DNA of 64,000 nucleotides from Orientia tsutsugamushi str. Boryong (GTDB taxonomy: Bacteria; Pseudomonadota; Alphaproteobacteria; Rickettsiales; Rickettsiaceae): NCBI RefSeq assembly GCF_000063545.1, contig NC_009488.1, positions 2,046,001 to 2,110,000 of the forward strand, in the 5' to 3' direction. Positions 10,553-20,335 of the stretch are shown piece after piece. Numbering within the stretch: the stretch's first letter is position 1; the number at the start of each line of letters is the position of its first letter. The position numbers were made by a program, and so were the translations under genes. Below the pieces are notes generated by a model. The model was not told where the DNA came from, did no database searches, and was given only the letters and a program-made list of their open reading frames with translations.

Positions 10553-11110
10553 ACTATTTCATGAATCATCTCTGGATCTTGAATAACAACCTTTTTGCCA
10601 TTAACTGTTATGCATTTTGGGTTTAAATTTACTGCTCTATCTCCTAAACCAGTTCCATCTTCTCTAAATCTTCTTGTAGTAACCAATATATGTGCATGCC
10701 AGTTTTTATCTCCTCTATGAGGCTTATGAATATCTATCTGTACTCCAAGACCATTTTGCACCCATTCCATCGCATCAACTATTTTGATGAGTTATTTCTA
10801 TTCTATGCTCTAAATTTAGCTCCTTATCGTCTGGCAATGCTATTACGATATCCTTCAACAACTGGCTGTTGTCTCTTTTTGCGGTTCGTTCTACCTCATT
10901 CATTAATGTTTGAATATTCTTGAATTTTTGATTTACATAAGCTGGTATCAGTACTGTATGATATACGTTATCTTTCTTACGAGAGAAGTTATACTTTATA
11001 TCTGTCTGCTTTTTTTTAACAATAGTTCTTGCATTGTACGCTGCCTTACGACAACTATCACCTCCTTTACTTCTACTTAAAAATTCAATCCTTGCAAACT
11101 GTATAGCCAT
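10553..11110 (-). pseudogene. traA: TraA relaxase N-terminal fragment, inverted second copy
   Basis: On the minus strand from ATG 11110 it repeats the relaxase start (MAIQFARIEFLSRSKGGDS). A one-base insertion near 10776 shifts the frame. The adjoining frame carries HKPHRGDKNWHAHILVTTR and ends at MIHEI, where the IS5-type end cuts it at 10553. It is 85-90 percent alike at protein level to 3049-3610 by eye but in the opposite orientation. Confidence 0.75.
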
Positions 11111-11407
11111 CTCAACACCAATTCTCACCTGAGTTTTAAGTTAGCATGGTTTTTTTGATTTTGCTAGCACAAACTTCTTTTTTTTTTAAACATTCAATCG
11201 GTTAATGAGTACTCATTTTTTAGCAGCAATCTTTATAGATTGCGTATTGCGTATAAGCTTATTCTTTAATGAAGCTTCTAACCTGAATTCACGTTTTTCT
11301 GACTATATAATTATTTGATGTTGGTTTGGCAGGTTCAGTTTTTTTCTTTACTGGAATTGTATTTTGATATATTCTTGCCTGATTTTTTTATCTTTCTGAA
11401 TTACTAA

Positions 11408-11768
11408 CGTCAGTCTAGGATAAGAGAAAATATGAAAGGCAGTGAATAAAAGGCATACAAGAGATAATGTATAATTATATAGTATCTGTAGTTTCAATTA
11501 ATAACCGTTTATTTATTGCTCATATTTCTACAAATATTCTTTCATAATACTATACTTAATAACCTGAACATTCACCATTATAACACTTGTATATTACATA
11601 TTTTTAATTGTTTTTTATCATAAATTTATATTTACAGACATGTGAGCAATAAATAAACGGTTATTAATTGAAACTATATTTAATATCTCACATAATCATA
11701 ATTGTATATTATCTCTTGTATACCTTTTACATTATGCCTTTCATGCTTTTTCTTATCCTAAACTGGCG
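11408..11768. mobile_element. Short IS982-ended element (MITE-like), complete, 361 bp
   Basis: The terminal inverted repeats are CGTCAGTCTAGGATAAG at the left and the complement of CGCCAGTTTAGGATAAG at the right. A perfect 7-bp target duplication TTACTAA flanks it (11401-11407 and 11769-11775). There is no ORF. The inside contains the motif TTTATTTATTGCTCATATTT and its complement, giving long hairpin potential. It separates the traA and traD remnants, whose spacer at 2750-3030 lacks it. This is the cleanest copy of the family. Confidence 0.85.
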
Positions 11769-11776
11769 TTACTAAC

Positions 11777-12200
11777 ATGGCAAATCTTATGCAGCAAAAA
11801 ATTACTCTCCAACAAAAAAAGCTAAGCTAATCATGGATGAGGTTAACCTCAAAATTAAAGAACGTAAAATGTAGTTGCTAAGGCTAAGCTTGATCACTTA
11901 CAGACAAACACTTTATTTGGTGCAATTGTTTCACTAAAAGAAACTTTAACACAACATCCAAATGTTCAGAATCATTGGACTACAATCGGTAAAGATATTT
12001 TTGATAAAGAACAGCAAAATAAAGCTGCTGTGATTTTAAAATTTTCCTCTGAACCAGACGAAAACACTAAGCACCACATTCGCCTTCATGGCTTAAAATG
12101 GAACAGTTTTCGTCAAGAATGGTGCGGCAATGTTAAGGACATTGAGGCCTTAAAGAATGGCCTTCTCAATGTTCAGTATAAACTTGAGCTTGTATCTTAG
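11777..12200 (+). pseudogene. traD: TraD-like conjugation protein, second copy, internal deletion
   Basis: The ATG at 11777 (MANLMQQKITLQQKK) meets a stop after the same seven-A run as copy 1. The next frame from MDEVNLKIKERKM stops at TAG, because about 40 bp coding for the RTRRLIEMGGL core are deleted. The remaining frame is open from VAKAKLDHLQTNTLFGA to a natural C-terminus ending VQYKLELVS. This shows what copy 1 lost to the short element. Confidence 0.7.
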
Positions 12201-12241
12201 TTTTTAAATACTTAGTATACTGCAGTAGGTTGATATAGCAT

Positions 12242-13027
12242 TTAAGTTTCTATTTCTAGCATAACTGGAACATGATCAGATGGCATATCCCATCCCCTGG
12301 CATCTTTGATGATTATACAAGATTTAATTTTGGATTCTAAAGGGTGACTAATCCATATATGATCTAGCCTGCGGCCGCGATCGGATTTGCTCCAGTCAAT
12401 ATTTCGATAGCTCCACCATGAATACAATTTTTCGTGTTTACCTGAAAAAAAGCGCACTGCATCAATCCAATCAAAGCTAGTAATATTATGCATTAATTTT
12501 TTTCGTTCAATATCTGTATGAGACACAACATTGCGTAATTGATAACTTGACCATACATCGCTTTCTAATGGCGCAATATTAAGGTCTCCAAGCAGTATAA
12601 TCTTATCTTTTTTAGACTTATTATTCAAAAACCAAGCATTCATAAAATCAACATAGCATAATTTATGCTTAAACTTTATATTTACATTTGCATCCGGAAT
12701 ATCTCCTCCTGCAGGCACATAAAAATTATGGATGCTTAACTCTCCTATGTTAATAGCAATATGCCTTTTTTCATCATTATATAGATTTATTACAAACGTA
12801 GATTCAAATGAAATTCTGGATAAGATTGCTACTCCATTATAAGATTTTTGTCCACTATAAGTAATATATTTATATCCCAAATTTATGCATTCTGTTACTG
12901 GAAACAGCCTGTCTTCTACTTTTGTCTCTTGTAAAGCAATAATATCTGGATTATATAGATGAACTAATTTTTGTAAAAGATGTATACGTATCCTAATAGA
13001 GTTAATGTTCCAAGTAATTATTTTCAT
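12242..13027 (-). CDS. xthA: Exodeoxyribonuclease III
   Basis: A 261-residue Exo III/AP endonuclease of base-excision repair, which cuts 5' of abasic sites in the cytoplasm and uses Mg2+. Family residues are in place: N7 in ITWNINS, E34 in ALQETK, the catalytic region GDLNIAPLESD, SDRGRRLDHIW, and C-terminal D251-H252 in SDHVPVML. Length is normal and the ATG at 13027 gives the expected MKIITWNINS start. It is an intact housekeeping gene surrounded by debris and probably transcribed alone. Confidence 0.95.
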   Translation of the reverse strand: MKIITWNINSIRIRIHLLQKLVHLYNPDIIALQETKVEDRLFPVTECINLGYKYITYSGQKSYNGVAILSRISFESTFVINLYNDEKRHIAINIGELSIHNFYVPAGGDIPDANVNIKFKHKLCYVDFMNAWFLNNKSKKDKIILLGDLNIAPLESDVWSSYQLRNVVSHTDIERKKLMHNITSFDWIDAVRFFSGKHEKLYSWWSYRNIDWSKSDRGRRLDHIWISHPLESKIKSCIIIKDARGWDMPSDHVPVMLEIET

Positions 13028-13189
13028 TTTGAAAGTTAATTTTTTCTATTGTGCTATATTTTCCTGTTTCGTACTTTTGCCTTTTTATGTTAATAATTCA
13101 AGAAAACGTTACAACAATTACTATTCTTGATATCAATAGTTTATATAACTCTATCTTAATATTAGAATATATGCTTTGAAACACATACA

Positions 13190-13417
13190 TTAACTAGCAT
13201 AAAGCTTACAGTATTTATTTAGCTCTACAGCAATCTCTGCCAGATTAAGGTATTCAGCAAGAGGTATAAATTCTTGTTGAGTTTCAATAAGGATTTTTTG
13301 TCTTCTTTTAAGCAGCTTTATGAATATAGTTTTAATATTATCAAATCTATCGAAGAGTTTAATTAGTAATAGTAGTTTTTGTTCAAGAGCAATTACATTC
13401 TTAAAATGTTCTGGCAT
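13190..13417 (-). pseudogene. SpoT/RelA-like hydrolase domain fragment
   Basis: The 75 residues contain LLLLIKLFDRFDNIKTI and ETQQEFIPLAEYLNLAEIA, which align with the end of the HD hydrolase domain of SpoT/RelA proteins (pattern VKLADRLHNMRT...ETL.IYAPLA.RLG). The HN pair of the catalytic region is altered to FDN. Upstream and downstream parts are missing. Small SpoT-like genes are typical RAGE cargo in Rickettsiales. Non-functional by length. Confidence 0.6.
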
Positions 13418-13430
13418 TTGTAGGGCTTCT

Positions 13431-13610
13431 GTATTATGGCTTTCATACTTTTATTTATCCTAAATTTGCGTTATAAGCAATAATAAACCGTTATTAGTTG
13501 AAACTATATACAAGAGATAATATACAATTCTAACTGTATATTATCTCTTGTATAGCTTTTGACTGATACTTTCCATCTCTTTTTATTGTCCTAAACTGGA
13601 GTTGCTATTA
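13431..13610. mobile_element. Degenerate short IS982-ended element
   Basis: Contains two end-like sequences (TTATCCTAAATTTGCG near 13457-13472 and TGTCCTAAACTGGAG near 13588-13602), the CCGTTATTAGTTGAAACTAT interior motif, and a hairpin TACAAGAGATAATATACA with its complement. It is an internally deleted member of the family at 11408. Confidence 0.55.
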
Positions 13611-13960
13611 ATTCTTACTTAATCTGATATCTTTTTTGAGACTTATTCCAAGATGTAATCCGAATACCATGCTATATCACTAAGGATGTAAATCGATTCT
13701 TCGGTATCACTAAGGATGTAAGTCGATTTGCCTGCTAGATGACTAATAGTGACAGAAGTAGGACAATCTACATTAATGCTATCTGCTAGCTTATCTAATG
13801 CTACTTCTGTGCCATGATCGCTATTCAGCTCAGGATTGCTATACTGACGTTTACGAGTGTAAAGATCTTCATGCTCATCATAACATGATTTTCGCTTTTT
13901 TACTGATTGCATAACTTCTTCAGTATGCGTCTCTCTTATTATTTGCAGATTTTCAATATT

Positions 13961-14867
13961 AGACTTCTTTCGAAACTATACAATGATGTAAAATGGTGTT
14001 ATAAAAATCTGATTTGAAGTAATAATGAAATTAGATCAGATTAAAGAGTTAAAGGATGAAAAATTTCGTCGATTAACAGTAGTAAGGAAGGGAACATTCT
14101 CAAAGATGGTGGATATTTTGAGGAAAGCTGATGGTGTTAAGAAATCAAAAGGAGGGCGTAAAAATAAGCTCAATTTGGAGGAACAGTTATTGATGGCCTT
14201 AGAATACCTTAGAGAATACCGTACTTATTTTCATATAGGTCAGAACTATGGGATTAGTGAAAGTTCAGCATATAAAGCTGTAAAATGGGTAGAAGACACC
14301 TTAGTTAAACACCCAAACTTTGCTCTTCCAGGTCGTAAAGCTCTAATGAATAGCGATATGAATTATGAAGTAGTCTTGATTGATGCTACTGAGAGTCCAA
14401 TAGAAAGACCCAAAAAAAACAAAAATTCTATTATTCAGGAAAGAAGAAAAGGCATACACTAAAGACTCAAATAGTGGTAGACAAGAAAACACACCAAGTA
14501 ATATGTACAGATTTTTCTAACGGTAAAAAACATGACTTTAGATTATTTAAGGAATCCAAAATTCTTATCCATCCTAAGATTAAAGCGATTACTGATACAG
14601 GATATCAAGGTATACAAAAAATTCACAATAATTCTGCATTACCAAAGAAAAAAAGCAAGAAAAATCCTTTAACTAAAAATGATAAAAAGAATAATCGTAG
14701 GTTAGCAGGAAAAAGAGTTGTCAATGAAAACGTTATTGCTATGCTAAAACGGTTCAAAATTATTGCTGACAAATATCGAAATAGAGGTAAAAGATTCGGT
14801 CTTAGATTTAATTTGATCTCTGGCATTTATAATTTTGAACTACCTTAACCAGTTTCGAAAGAGGTCT
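13961..14867 (+). mobile_element. IS5-family element (ISL2-like), copy 2, 907 bp
   Basis: Complete element with the same ends as copy 1 and an ATT duplication. It is inserted in the 3' part of the second helical-repeat gene, in the opposite orientation to it. Confidence 0.9.
14025..14848 (+). CDS. IS5-family transposase, two frames joined by -1 frameshift
   Basis: Frame A (145 codons, 14025-14462) is identical in protein to the copies at 1427, 30166 and 51539. Frame B ends at 14848. The slippery A AAA AAC lies at 14414-14420. Catalytic Asp residues are in LIDATES and TDTGYQG, and the Glu is in VVNENVIAMLKRF. One change, NRGKRFG for NRRKRFG, distinguishes it from the 30102 copy. Probably a recent, active-type insertion. 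Confidence 0.85.
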
Positions 14868-16310
14868 ATTATTTTCTTGATAGCTTTCTATTGGTTGAGA
14901 TTGATTTTCAGATTGATTGACAATGTAATTGTTTAAATTTCAGTACTATTTCTTTAATATTATCATCATCATCTATATCTAGCATTCTATTGAATATTTC
15001 ATCAGTTATTAGCTCAGAATTTGATATGTTAGCCGCTAATTTTTGACTATCACTATGTGTATTTATCTCATCACTATTGGTTTCAATATCATCTTCTCTG
15101 TGTCTATCTATTGTCTGAGATTGATGATTATTGATTGTTAAGTTATTTTGCTCTTGACTATTGATTTTTTTGAACGCACTATTTATGATCTTTGGAAGAT
15201 CTTTTTGATACTTATCTTTCACACTAGCTAATGTCGGTTCTGATACGTCGAAAGATATTAAGTTCTCTTCGTTATTTTTATGCACTTTTATCATTTCAAC
15301 AAGACTCTTAAATATTTCAGTCAACAAATCTGCTACCTTAGATCCTGCACTATGTAACTTACTGAAAAAAGTAGAAAAAGGTATATTTAGTGTGTATAAA
15401 ACTTCTAATGTATTAATATTTAAAGTAAATTCTTTTAATGTTTTCTCTAATACACATATATTAAATCTATTACACTGGAGTAACATACTTGTGATTCTGC
15501 AAGCTTCTATTATTCTAGCTGGATATAGTAGTTTTTCTAAGTTATCTAAGTCTAGCTTAGAAATGAATTCATCAAAATCTTCATTTGTGAAAGTGCTTTT
15601 CCAAGCGTTTTGAAAAATTTCCCTTAAAAAAAGTTTCATAGACCATGGATAACCTTTTAATTTATTGTTGTTGGCAATGTATAGGTCGAATGGATTTTGT
15701 TTTATCGTTGTCTGATTCGTAATATCATTATCAACATCATAATTAGAACTGTTAACATCATAAGACTTTAGTTTCGCTTTTTTGAGAGAATTCAGAACAT
15801 ATGCTCTTAGTTTACATATTTCTTCATATGTATTTCCTGGCCAATTTTTCATCTTTAGCTTAAAATCTTCAAATATATTTTTTAAATGACCTGGAGCATT
15901 AGATCCTGCATGACTGCACTTATAGGAAATATTAGAAAAAGGTATGTGTAAGTCGTATAAGTTTTTTAATACATCAATATTTGAAGTTAATGCCTCTAAT
16001 GTATCTGCTAATACATCTAGCTTGACCATATAATTATTACTTATCATACTTGTAATATTAGGAGGTTCTATTATTCTAGCTGGTTGTAGTAGTTTTTCTA
16101 AGTTATCTAAGTCTAGATCGTAAACGAAGTTATCCAAATTTTCATTTGAGTAAGTACATTTCAAACTTTTCTGAAAAATTTTACTTAAAAATTTCTTAGA
16201 GCGCGGATGAACTTCTAATAATTTTGTTCCTAAGTTATCTTTGTTATCAAGGTATTGGTTGAAAGTATATAAACGATCTTTTTTTTTAAATTCTTTTCTT
16301 TAGATGGCAT

Positions 16311-16605
16311 ATAAGTTCCTTTTGTTGATTCATTTAGTAAAACCTCCTCCTCTATATACTCATTTTCTAAATAATCAATAATGCAAATATAGCATTACTT
16401 GATTCAAAATCAACCAAAAAACTAACAAAATTAAATTAACTCGAAATATTCATTAAAATATTTTAAGTTTTGATGTGAAGTTATTTATATAAACTAGCGT
16501 TTGATATAAAGTGATGGGCTAGATGATAACGAGAATAAGAATTATACTTGTAACGTAGGATTAGGATAAGAAAAAGTTAAAAAGAGATAATGTACAATAG
16601 ACCTT
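16311..16605. repeat. Duplicated leader plus left end of a short IS982-like element
   Basis: Matches 954-1250: the same leader upstream of a helical-repeat gene, then an element end (taacgtaggattaggataag) at about 16552, which breaks off at about 16605. It marks the edge of a segmental duplication. Confidence 0.6.
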
Positions 16606-16749
16606 GCTTAGGCCGATTCTTCAATATCTCAAGTTTTTGGTTAAAATTATTAATTTTGGCTGTAGTTTTTAAATATCTATTTTCTATTATGCTATTTAAT
16701 CTATATAGCGCGGAAGGCATAACTATAGCTACATCACAATATTATCAAA

Positions 16750-17044
16750 TTTAGAATACTGATTATCATAGTGTAATTTTTCACTGTACCAACTGACCCG
16801 TTACAGTGTTTAGCAACAATTATTTCAGCAGTATTATAAATATTTATCTTGTGTTCCATTCTTCGTATTCCATAGAATCTGGATGCGGTTCTGATCTAGA
16901 CAAGTAATATTCATCCAGATATATGAGCATTACAATATCTGCGTCCTGTTCAATGGAGCCTGATTCTCTTAGATCTGAGAGAATGGGCTTTTTATCTGAC
17001 CTTTGTTCTACAGCTCTAGATAATTGAGATTCAGCAACTTCCAT
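16750..17044 (-). pseudogene. DnaB-type replicative helicase C-terminal fragment
   Basis: The main frame reads [16 protein letters not shown] then [20 protein letters not shown], the DnaB helicase region with SQLSR and SGSIEQDAD. After EEWN the frame changes and continues AEIIVAKHCNGSVGTVK, the DnaB C-terminus. The rest of the gene is absent. A phage- or RAGE-type dnaB copy is likelier than the chromosomal gene because only a scrap remains. Confidence 0.7.
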
Positions 17045-17172
17045 ATCACCCTTAAGTTTTATTGAAATTACTTACACTGAACTAATTCAAACGAAAAACC
17101 CTTGAGCTTCAAAAGCACGCTCTAGAATAGGTTTAAAATTTGATTTGATATAGCTGTCTGCAAAGCTTGTAA

Positions 17173-17420
17173 ACGTCAATTTAGGATAAAGAATCAGGAT
17201 AAGAAGAGATAAGATGGGGATTAAGTTTAGAGATAGAATAACTAGCAAGAGAATCAATTATATGAACAAAGAAATTAAGAGGAGAACGGTGTCTAGTATG
17301 CTCTAAAAACATATGTTTTTTTAGTACATTAAAGACAGACTTAATTAAAGAACGTTTATTTAATAACCTATTATCTTGTATGTCTAATAGATATGTTTTC
17401 ATATCTTTACGAAGATTAGA
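17173..17420 (-). mobile_element. IS982-family element, 3' fragment
   Basis: Minus-strand codons for NRLLNKRSLIKSVFNVLKK and HTRHRSPLNFFVHIIDSLAS, the IS982 transposase C-terminus, start beside the element end AACGTCAATTTAGGATAA. It is cut at 17420 by the fold-back element. Confidence 0.8.
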
Positions 17421-17862
17421 AACGCCAGATTAGGATAAGTGGAAATATGAAATGTAGAGAATAAGAGGTATACAAAGAGAGAATGTTGAGTTATAAAAAA
17501 AATTTAAATAAACAAGGAATAACCCAACATGAAAAAATGTATTATAACGGTATACTATTTAATAGACAATTTTTACAAGATATATCAAGAGTAGGAGAGA
17601 AAGAGATTAATACCAAGTAGTAATCAAAGGAACAGAGATAGGAAGTTGTCCTTAGCTGAGTTATTAACAATAGCGATATATTTTTATGTATCTCCATGCA
17701 AGGATTGTAAAAATTGTCTATTAAATAGTATACTGTTATAATACATTTTTTCATGTTGGGTTATTCCTTGTTTATTTAAATTTTTTTTATAACTCAACAT
17801 TCTCTCTTTGTATACCTCTTATTCTCTACATTTCATATTTCCACTTATCCTAATCTGGCGTT
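17421..17862. mobile_element. Fold-back element built from IS982 left ends
   Basis: The first and last ~150 bp are inverted copies of the same IS982 left end: AACGCCAGATTAGGATAAGT at 17421 and its complement ending at 17862. The centre keeps early transposase codons in one orientation only (KRLIPSSNQRNR region near 17600). It lacks any transposase C-terminus, so it can only be mobilised in trans. Confidence 0.75.
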
Positions 17863-18456
17863 TCTAATAATAAATTGTATAGGCATTGCTAATTTTAAGT
17901 TTTTAGTTAAATTAAGACTGAATACTCAGTTAGGATATATTTGCAGCGCTATATATGTTCTGATTTTGTTTTTTAGATTAGATATGTATACTTGACATTG
18001 ACAAAAAATACAAATTCAATTATAACTAAAACAAAAATTATAGTAGGTTTTTCGTAATAAGATATAGGCGAAAAAAGATATAATATAGTTAAACTACTAC
18101 GAAGAAGAGCTGGTAAGTCTTGATTGTATTAAGATTATTGTAATTTTAATTTTGATTTGTTTTTTGCTTTAACAGTAATTTTGTGATGTTTTGGTGGAGT
18201 CAAGGATAAAAATGCAATAACTTTTAATGGTAGTATATATGCTATCCAAGTAAAAAAAAGACTATTTTTTTACCACTTATGCTAACTTAATGATTGTAAA
18301 AAGTTTTAGTTACCGAGCAATAAACTGTTTGTTGCTTTGTAGATGAATGCAGTTCAAATTCTAGCTCTAGAAGCAATGTTGATATATAAGCGTTGTTATA
18401 TCAAATTAGCTAGCAATCGAAAAACACTTAATAATGTGTAGAGTTAATTATTTTAT
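17863..18456. other. Gene-free stretch before tRNA-Pro, with one strong promoter
   Basis: No protein-coding capacity is recognised. The only clear signal is the promoter-like sequence at 17998-18026. The following ~130 nt has small hairpins (TTTTTCG near 18050 pairing with CGAAAAA near 18070) and then T-rich DNA. The remaining ~300 bp up to the tRNA holds nothing I recognise. Confidence 0.4.
17998..18026 (+). promoter_or_regulatory. Consensus-like sigma-70 promoter without a protein gene
   Basis: TTGACA at 17998-18003, a 17-bp spacer, and TATAAC at 18021-18026. Transcription would start near 18033. No ORF follows, so it may drive a small RNA or a leader for the tRNA 430 bp downstream. Confidence 0.5.
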
Positions 18457-18533
<77 letters not shown>

Positions 18534-18554
18534 TTATTATATTATCAATCGTTT

Positions 18555-18746
18555 TATCCTTGTCTCATCATTTCGAACCTCAGTTGTCGTAAAATATTTG
18601 CCACTTTCACCATCGTCATGATATAATTCTAGTATTCTATTTGAGAACTAAGCACTTGCTGAACTAACAGTTCCCTTTCTGATAGGGTATATCTTTTATG
18701 GCTTTTCAACATCCTGCTTAGTAAAAATAGATTTGTAATGTGTTAT
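18555..18746 (-). pseudogene. traA internal fragment
   Basis: The reverse complement matches 3808-3975 of the traA remnant (ACATTACAAATCTATTTTTA, then the start of the helicase part). It starts 22 bp after the tRNA-Pro gene and ends at an IS982-type element. Too short to code for anything. Confidence 0.65.
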
Positions 18747-18748
18747 AA

Positions 18749-19729
18749 CGTCAATTTAGGATAAGGAGTCAGGAGAAGAAGAAGAAGAGATAAGATGGGG
18801 ATTAAGTTTAGAGATAGAATAACTAGCAAGAGAAGCAATTATATGAACAAAGAAATTAAGAGGAGAATGGTGTCTAGTATGCTCTAAATGATATGTTTTG
18901 TTAGTACATTAAAGACAGACTCAATTAGTTAACGTTTATTTAATAACAGCTTATCATCTATGTCTGATAAATATGTTTTCATATCTTTGCGAAGATTAGT
19001 AAATAAACGTAGACCATTGGAGAAGAGTTAATGAAGTAATAATTTAGATATGTAAGCTTTTATCACAAAACAATTTACCAGATAAGACTTTAGAAATAAC
19101 TGAAGCTATAGATAGGTGGCTTTTATTGCCTTTGGTAATTTTAACTGACATTATTTCGCCTTTATTATTGATAATAAGATGAAGCTTAAAGACTAAGAAC
19201 CAGCCATAACTACTTTTACCAATTTTAGAAATTTTGTTAAAAACTCTATTGCTTGAGGGACGTGTATTATGACAAATTGCTAACTTTGTAGAATCGATGT
19301 AATATATACCAGTTTATTCTTCTTTCAAATGATGCATTAATACAGCTAATGTAGCAATATTCTAGGCCACAGTTGTGTTATCCTACTATAGCTTGGTAAA
19401 CAAAAGTATCTTTTATACTTATGACTCAAGTAATATAGATAATAATTTTTACAATCCTTGCATGAAGACAAATAAAAATATATCACTACTGTTAATAACT
19501 CAGCTAAGGACAACTTTCCATCTATGTTCCTTTGATTACTACTTGGTATTAATCTCTTTCTCTCACACTCTTGATATATCTTGCAAAAATTGTCTAATAA
19601 ATAGTATACTATTTATTTTTCATGTTGGGTTATTCCTTGTTTATTTAAATTTTTTTTATAACTCAACATTTTCTCTTTGTATACCTTTTATTCTCTACAT
19701 TTAATATTTCCACTTATCCTAATCTGGCG
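18749..19729 (-). mobile_element. IS982-family element, full length but decayed
   Basis: The ends CGTCAATTTAGGATAAGGAG and TTATCCTAATCTGGCG bound 981 bp, flanked by TTATAA on both sides (18743-18748, 19730-19735). On the minus strand the transposase can be followed in pieces, from the left-end region with PSSNQR, through YIDSTKLAICHN and TKGNKSHLS, to the C-terminal SLISL-like end. Stops and indels interrupt it throughout. Inactive. Confidence 0.75.
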
Positions 19730-19735
19730 TTATAA

Positions 19736-20081
19736 AACGGTAAAAAGCATGACTTTAGATTATTTAAGGAATCCAAAATTCTTATTCATCCTAAGGTTAA
19801 AGCAATTACTGATACAGGATATCAAGGTATACAAAAAATTCATAATAATTCTGAATTACCAAAGAAAAAAAGCAAGAAAAATCCTTTAACTAAAAATGAT
19901 AAAAAGAATAATCGTAGGTTAGCAGGAGAAAGAGTTGTCAATGAAAACGTTATTGGTATGCTAAAACGGTTCAAAATTATTGCTGACAAATATCGAAATA
20001 GACGTAGATTAGGTATTAGATTTAATTTGATCTCTGGCATTTATAATTTTGATCTACCTTAACCAGTTTCGAAAGAGGTCT
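19736..20081 (+). mobile_element. IS5-type element, 3' remnant
   Basis: Carries transposase frame B from about HDFRLFKESKILIHP to YNFDLP and the right inverted end. It has a small deletion (NRRRLGI region). The left half is missing, and the IS982 element abuts the break. Confidence 0.8.
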
Positions 20082-20335
20082 AATTACATATCAGAAATAG
20101 TAATTTTATAAAAACTTATATCTTTTTTATAAAATTGTTATTTCTTTTATTGATTTTTAACGTAATATCTAATCTGAAGTTATTAACCAAAATCTATTAT
20201 GTGCTAGATTAACATATACGCGTGTTGCTATTCTTATACTTTGATTACTTCCTTAAGTATTACCACTATTGTATAATATGCTATCATCAAATAATAATTT
20301 TCATTAGAGCTCTGATAATTATTTTTCCTTTACAG
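20082..20335. other. Gene-free stretch downstream of the pentapeptide gene
   Basis: AT-rich DNA without ORFs or recognisable element ends. It would contain the 3' untranslated region of the minus-strand gene, but I see no convincing terminator. Confidence 0.4.

Larger units (their letters stand above)
13643..16310 (-). pseudogene. Helical-repeat protein, copy 2, split by IS and frameshifts
   Basis: The longest intact frame is 14908-16164 (418 residues). It holds two modules of about 200 residues, each with DLDNLEKLL.PARIIE, then two ~40-residue repeats (IPFSNISYKCSHAGSN and IPFSTFFSKLHSAGSK). The original start was ATG 16310, put out of frame by a nine-A run near 16279-16287. An extra T near 14938 shifts the C-terminus. 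The IS5-type element 13961-14867 then interrupts it. Removing the IS and one ATT joins QENNIENLQI in frame to 13643-13912. That tail carries SVKKRKSCYDEHEDLYTRKR, which is basic and NLS-like, then an acidic Y/D-rich end with two YILSD motifs. Function unknown. Confidence 0.7.

Noticed and set aside
10690-10923. Plus-strand ORF over the inverted traA fragment
   Set aside because: Antisense to clear relaxase coding with the HUH motif.
13190-13417. Functional small SpoT hydrolase
   Set aside because: Only ~75 residues of the HD region remain and key residues are changed.
19375-19704. 109-codon plus-strand ORF
   Set aside because: Antisense to a decayed IS982-type transposase running on the minus strand.
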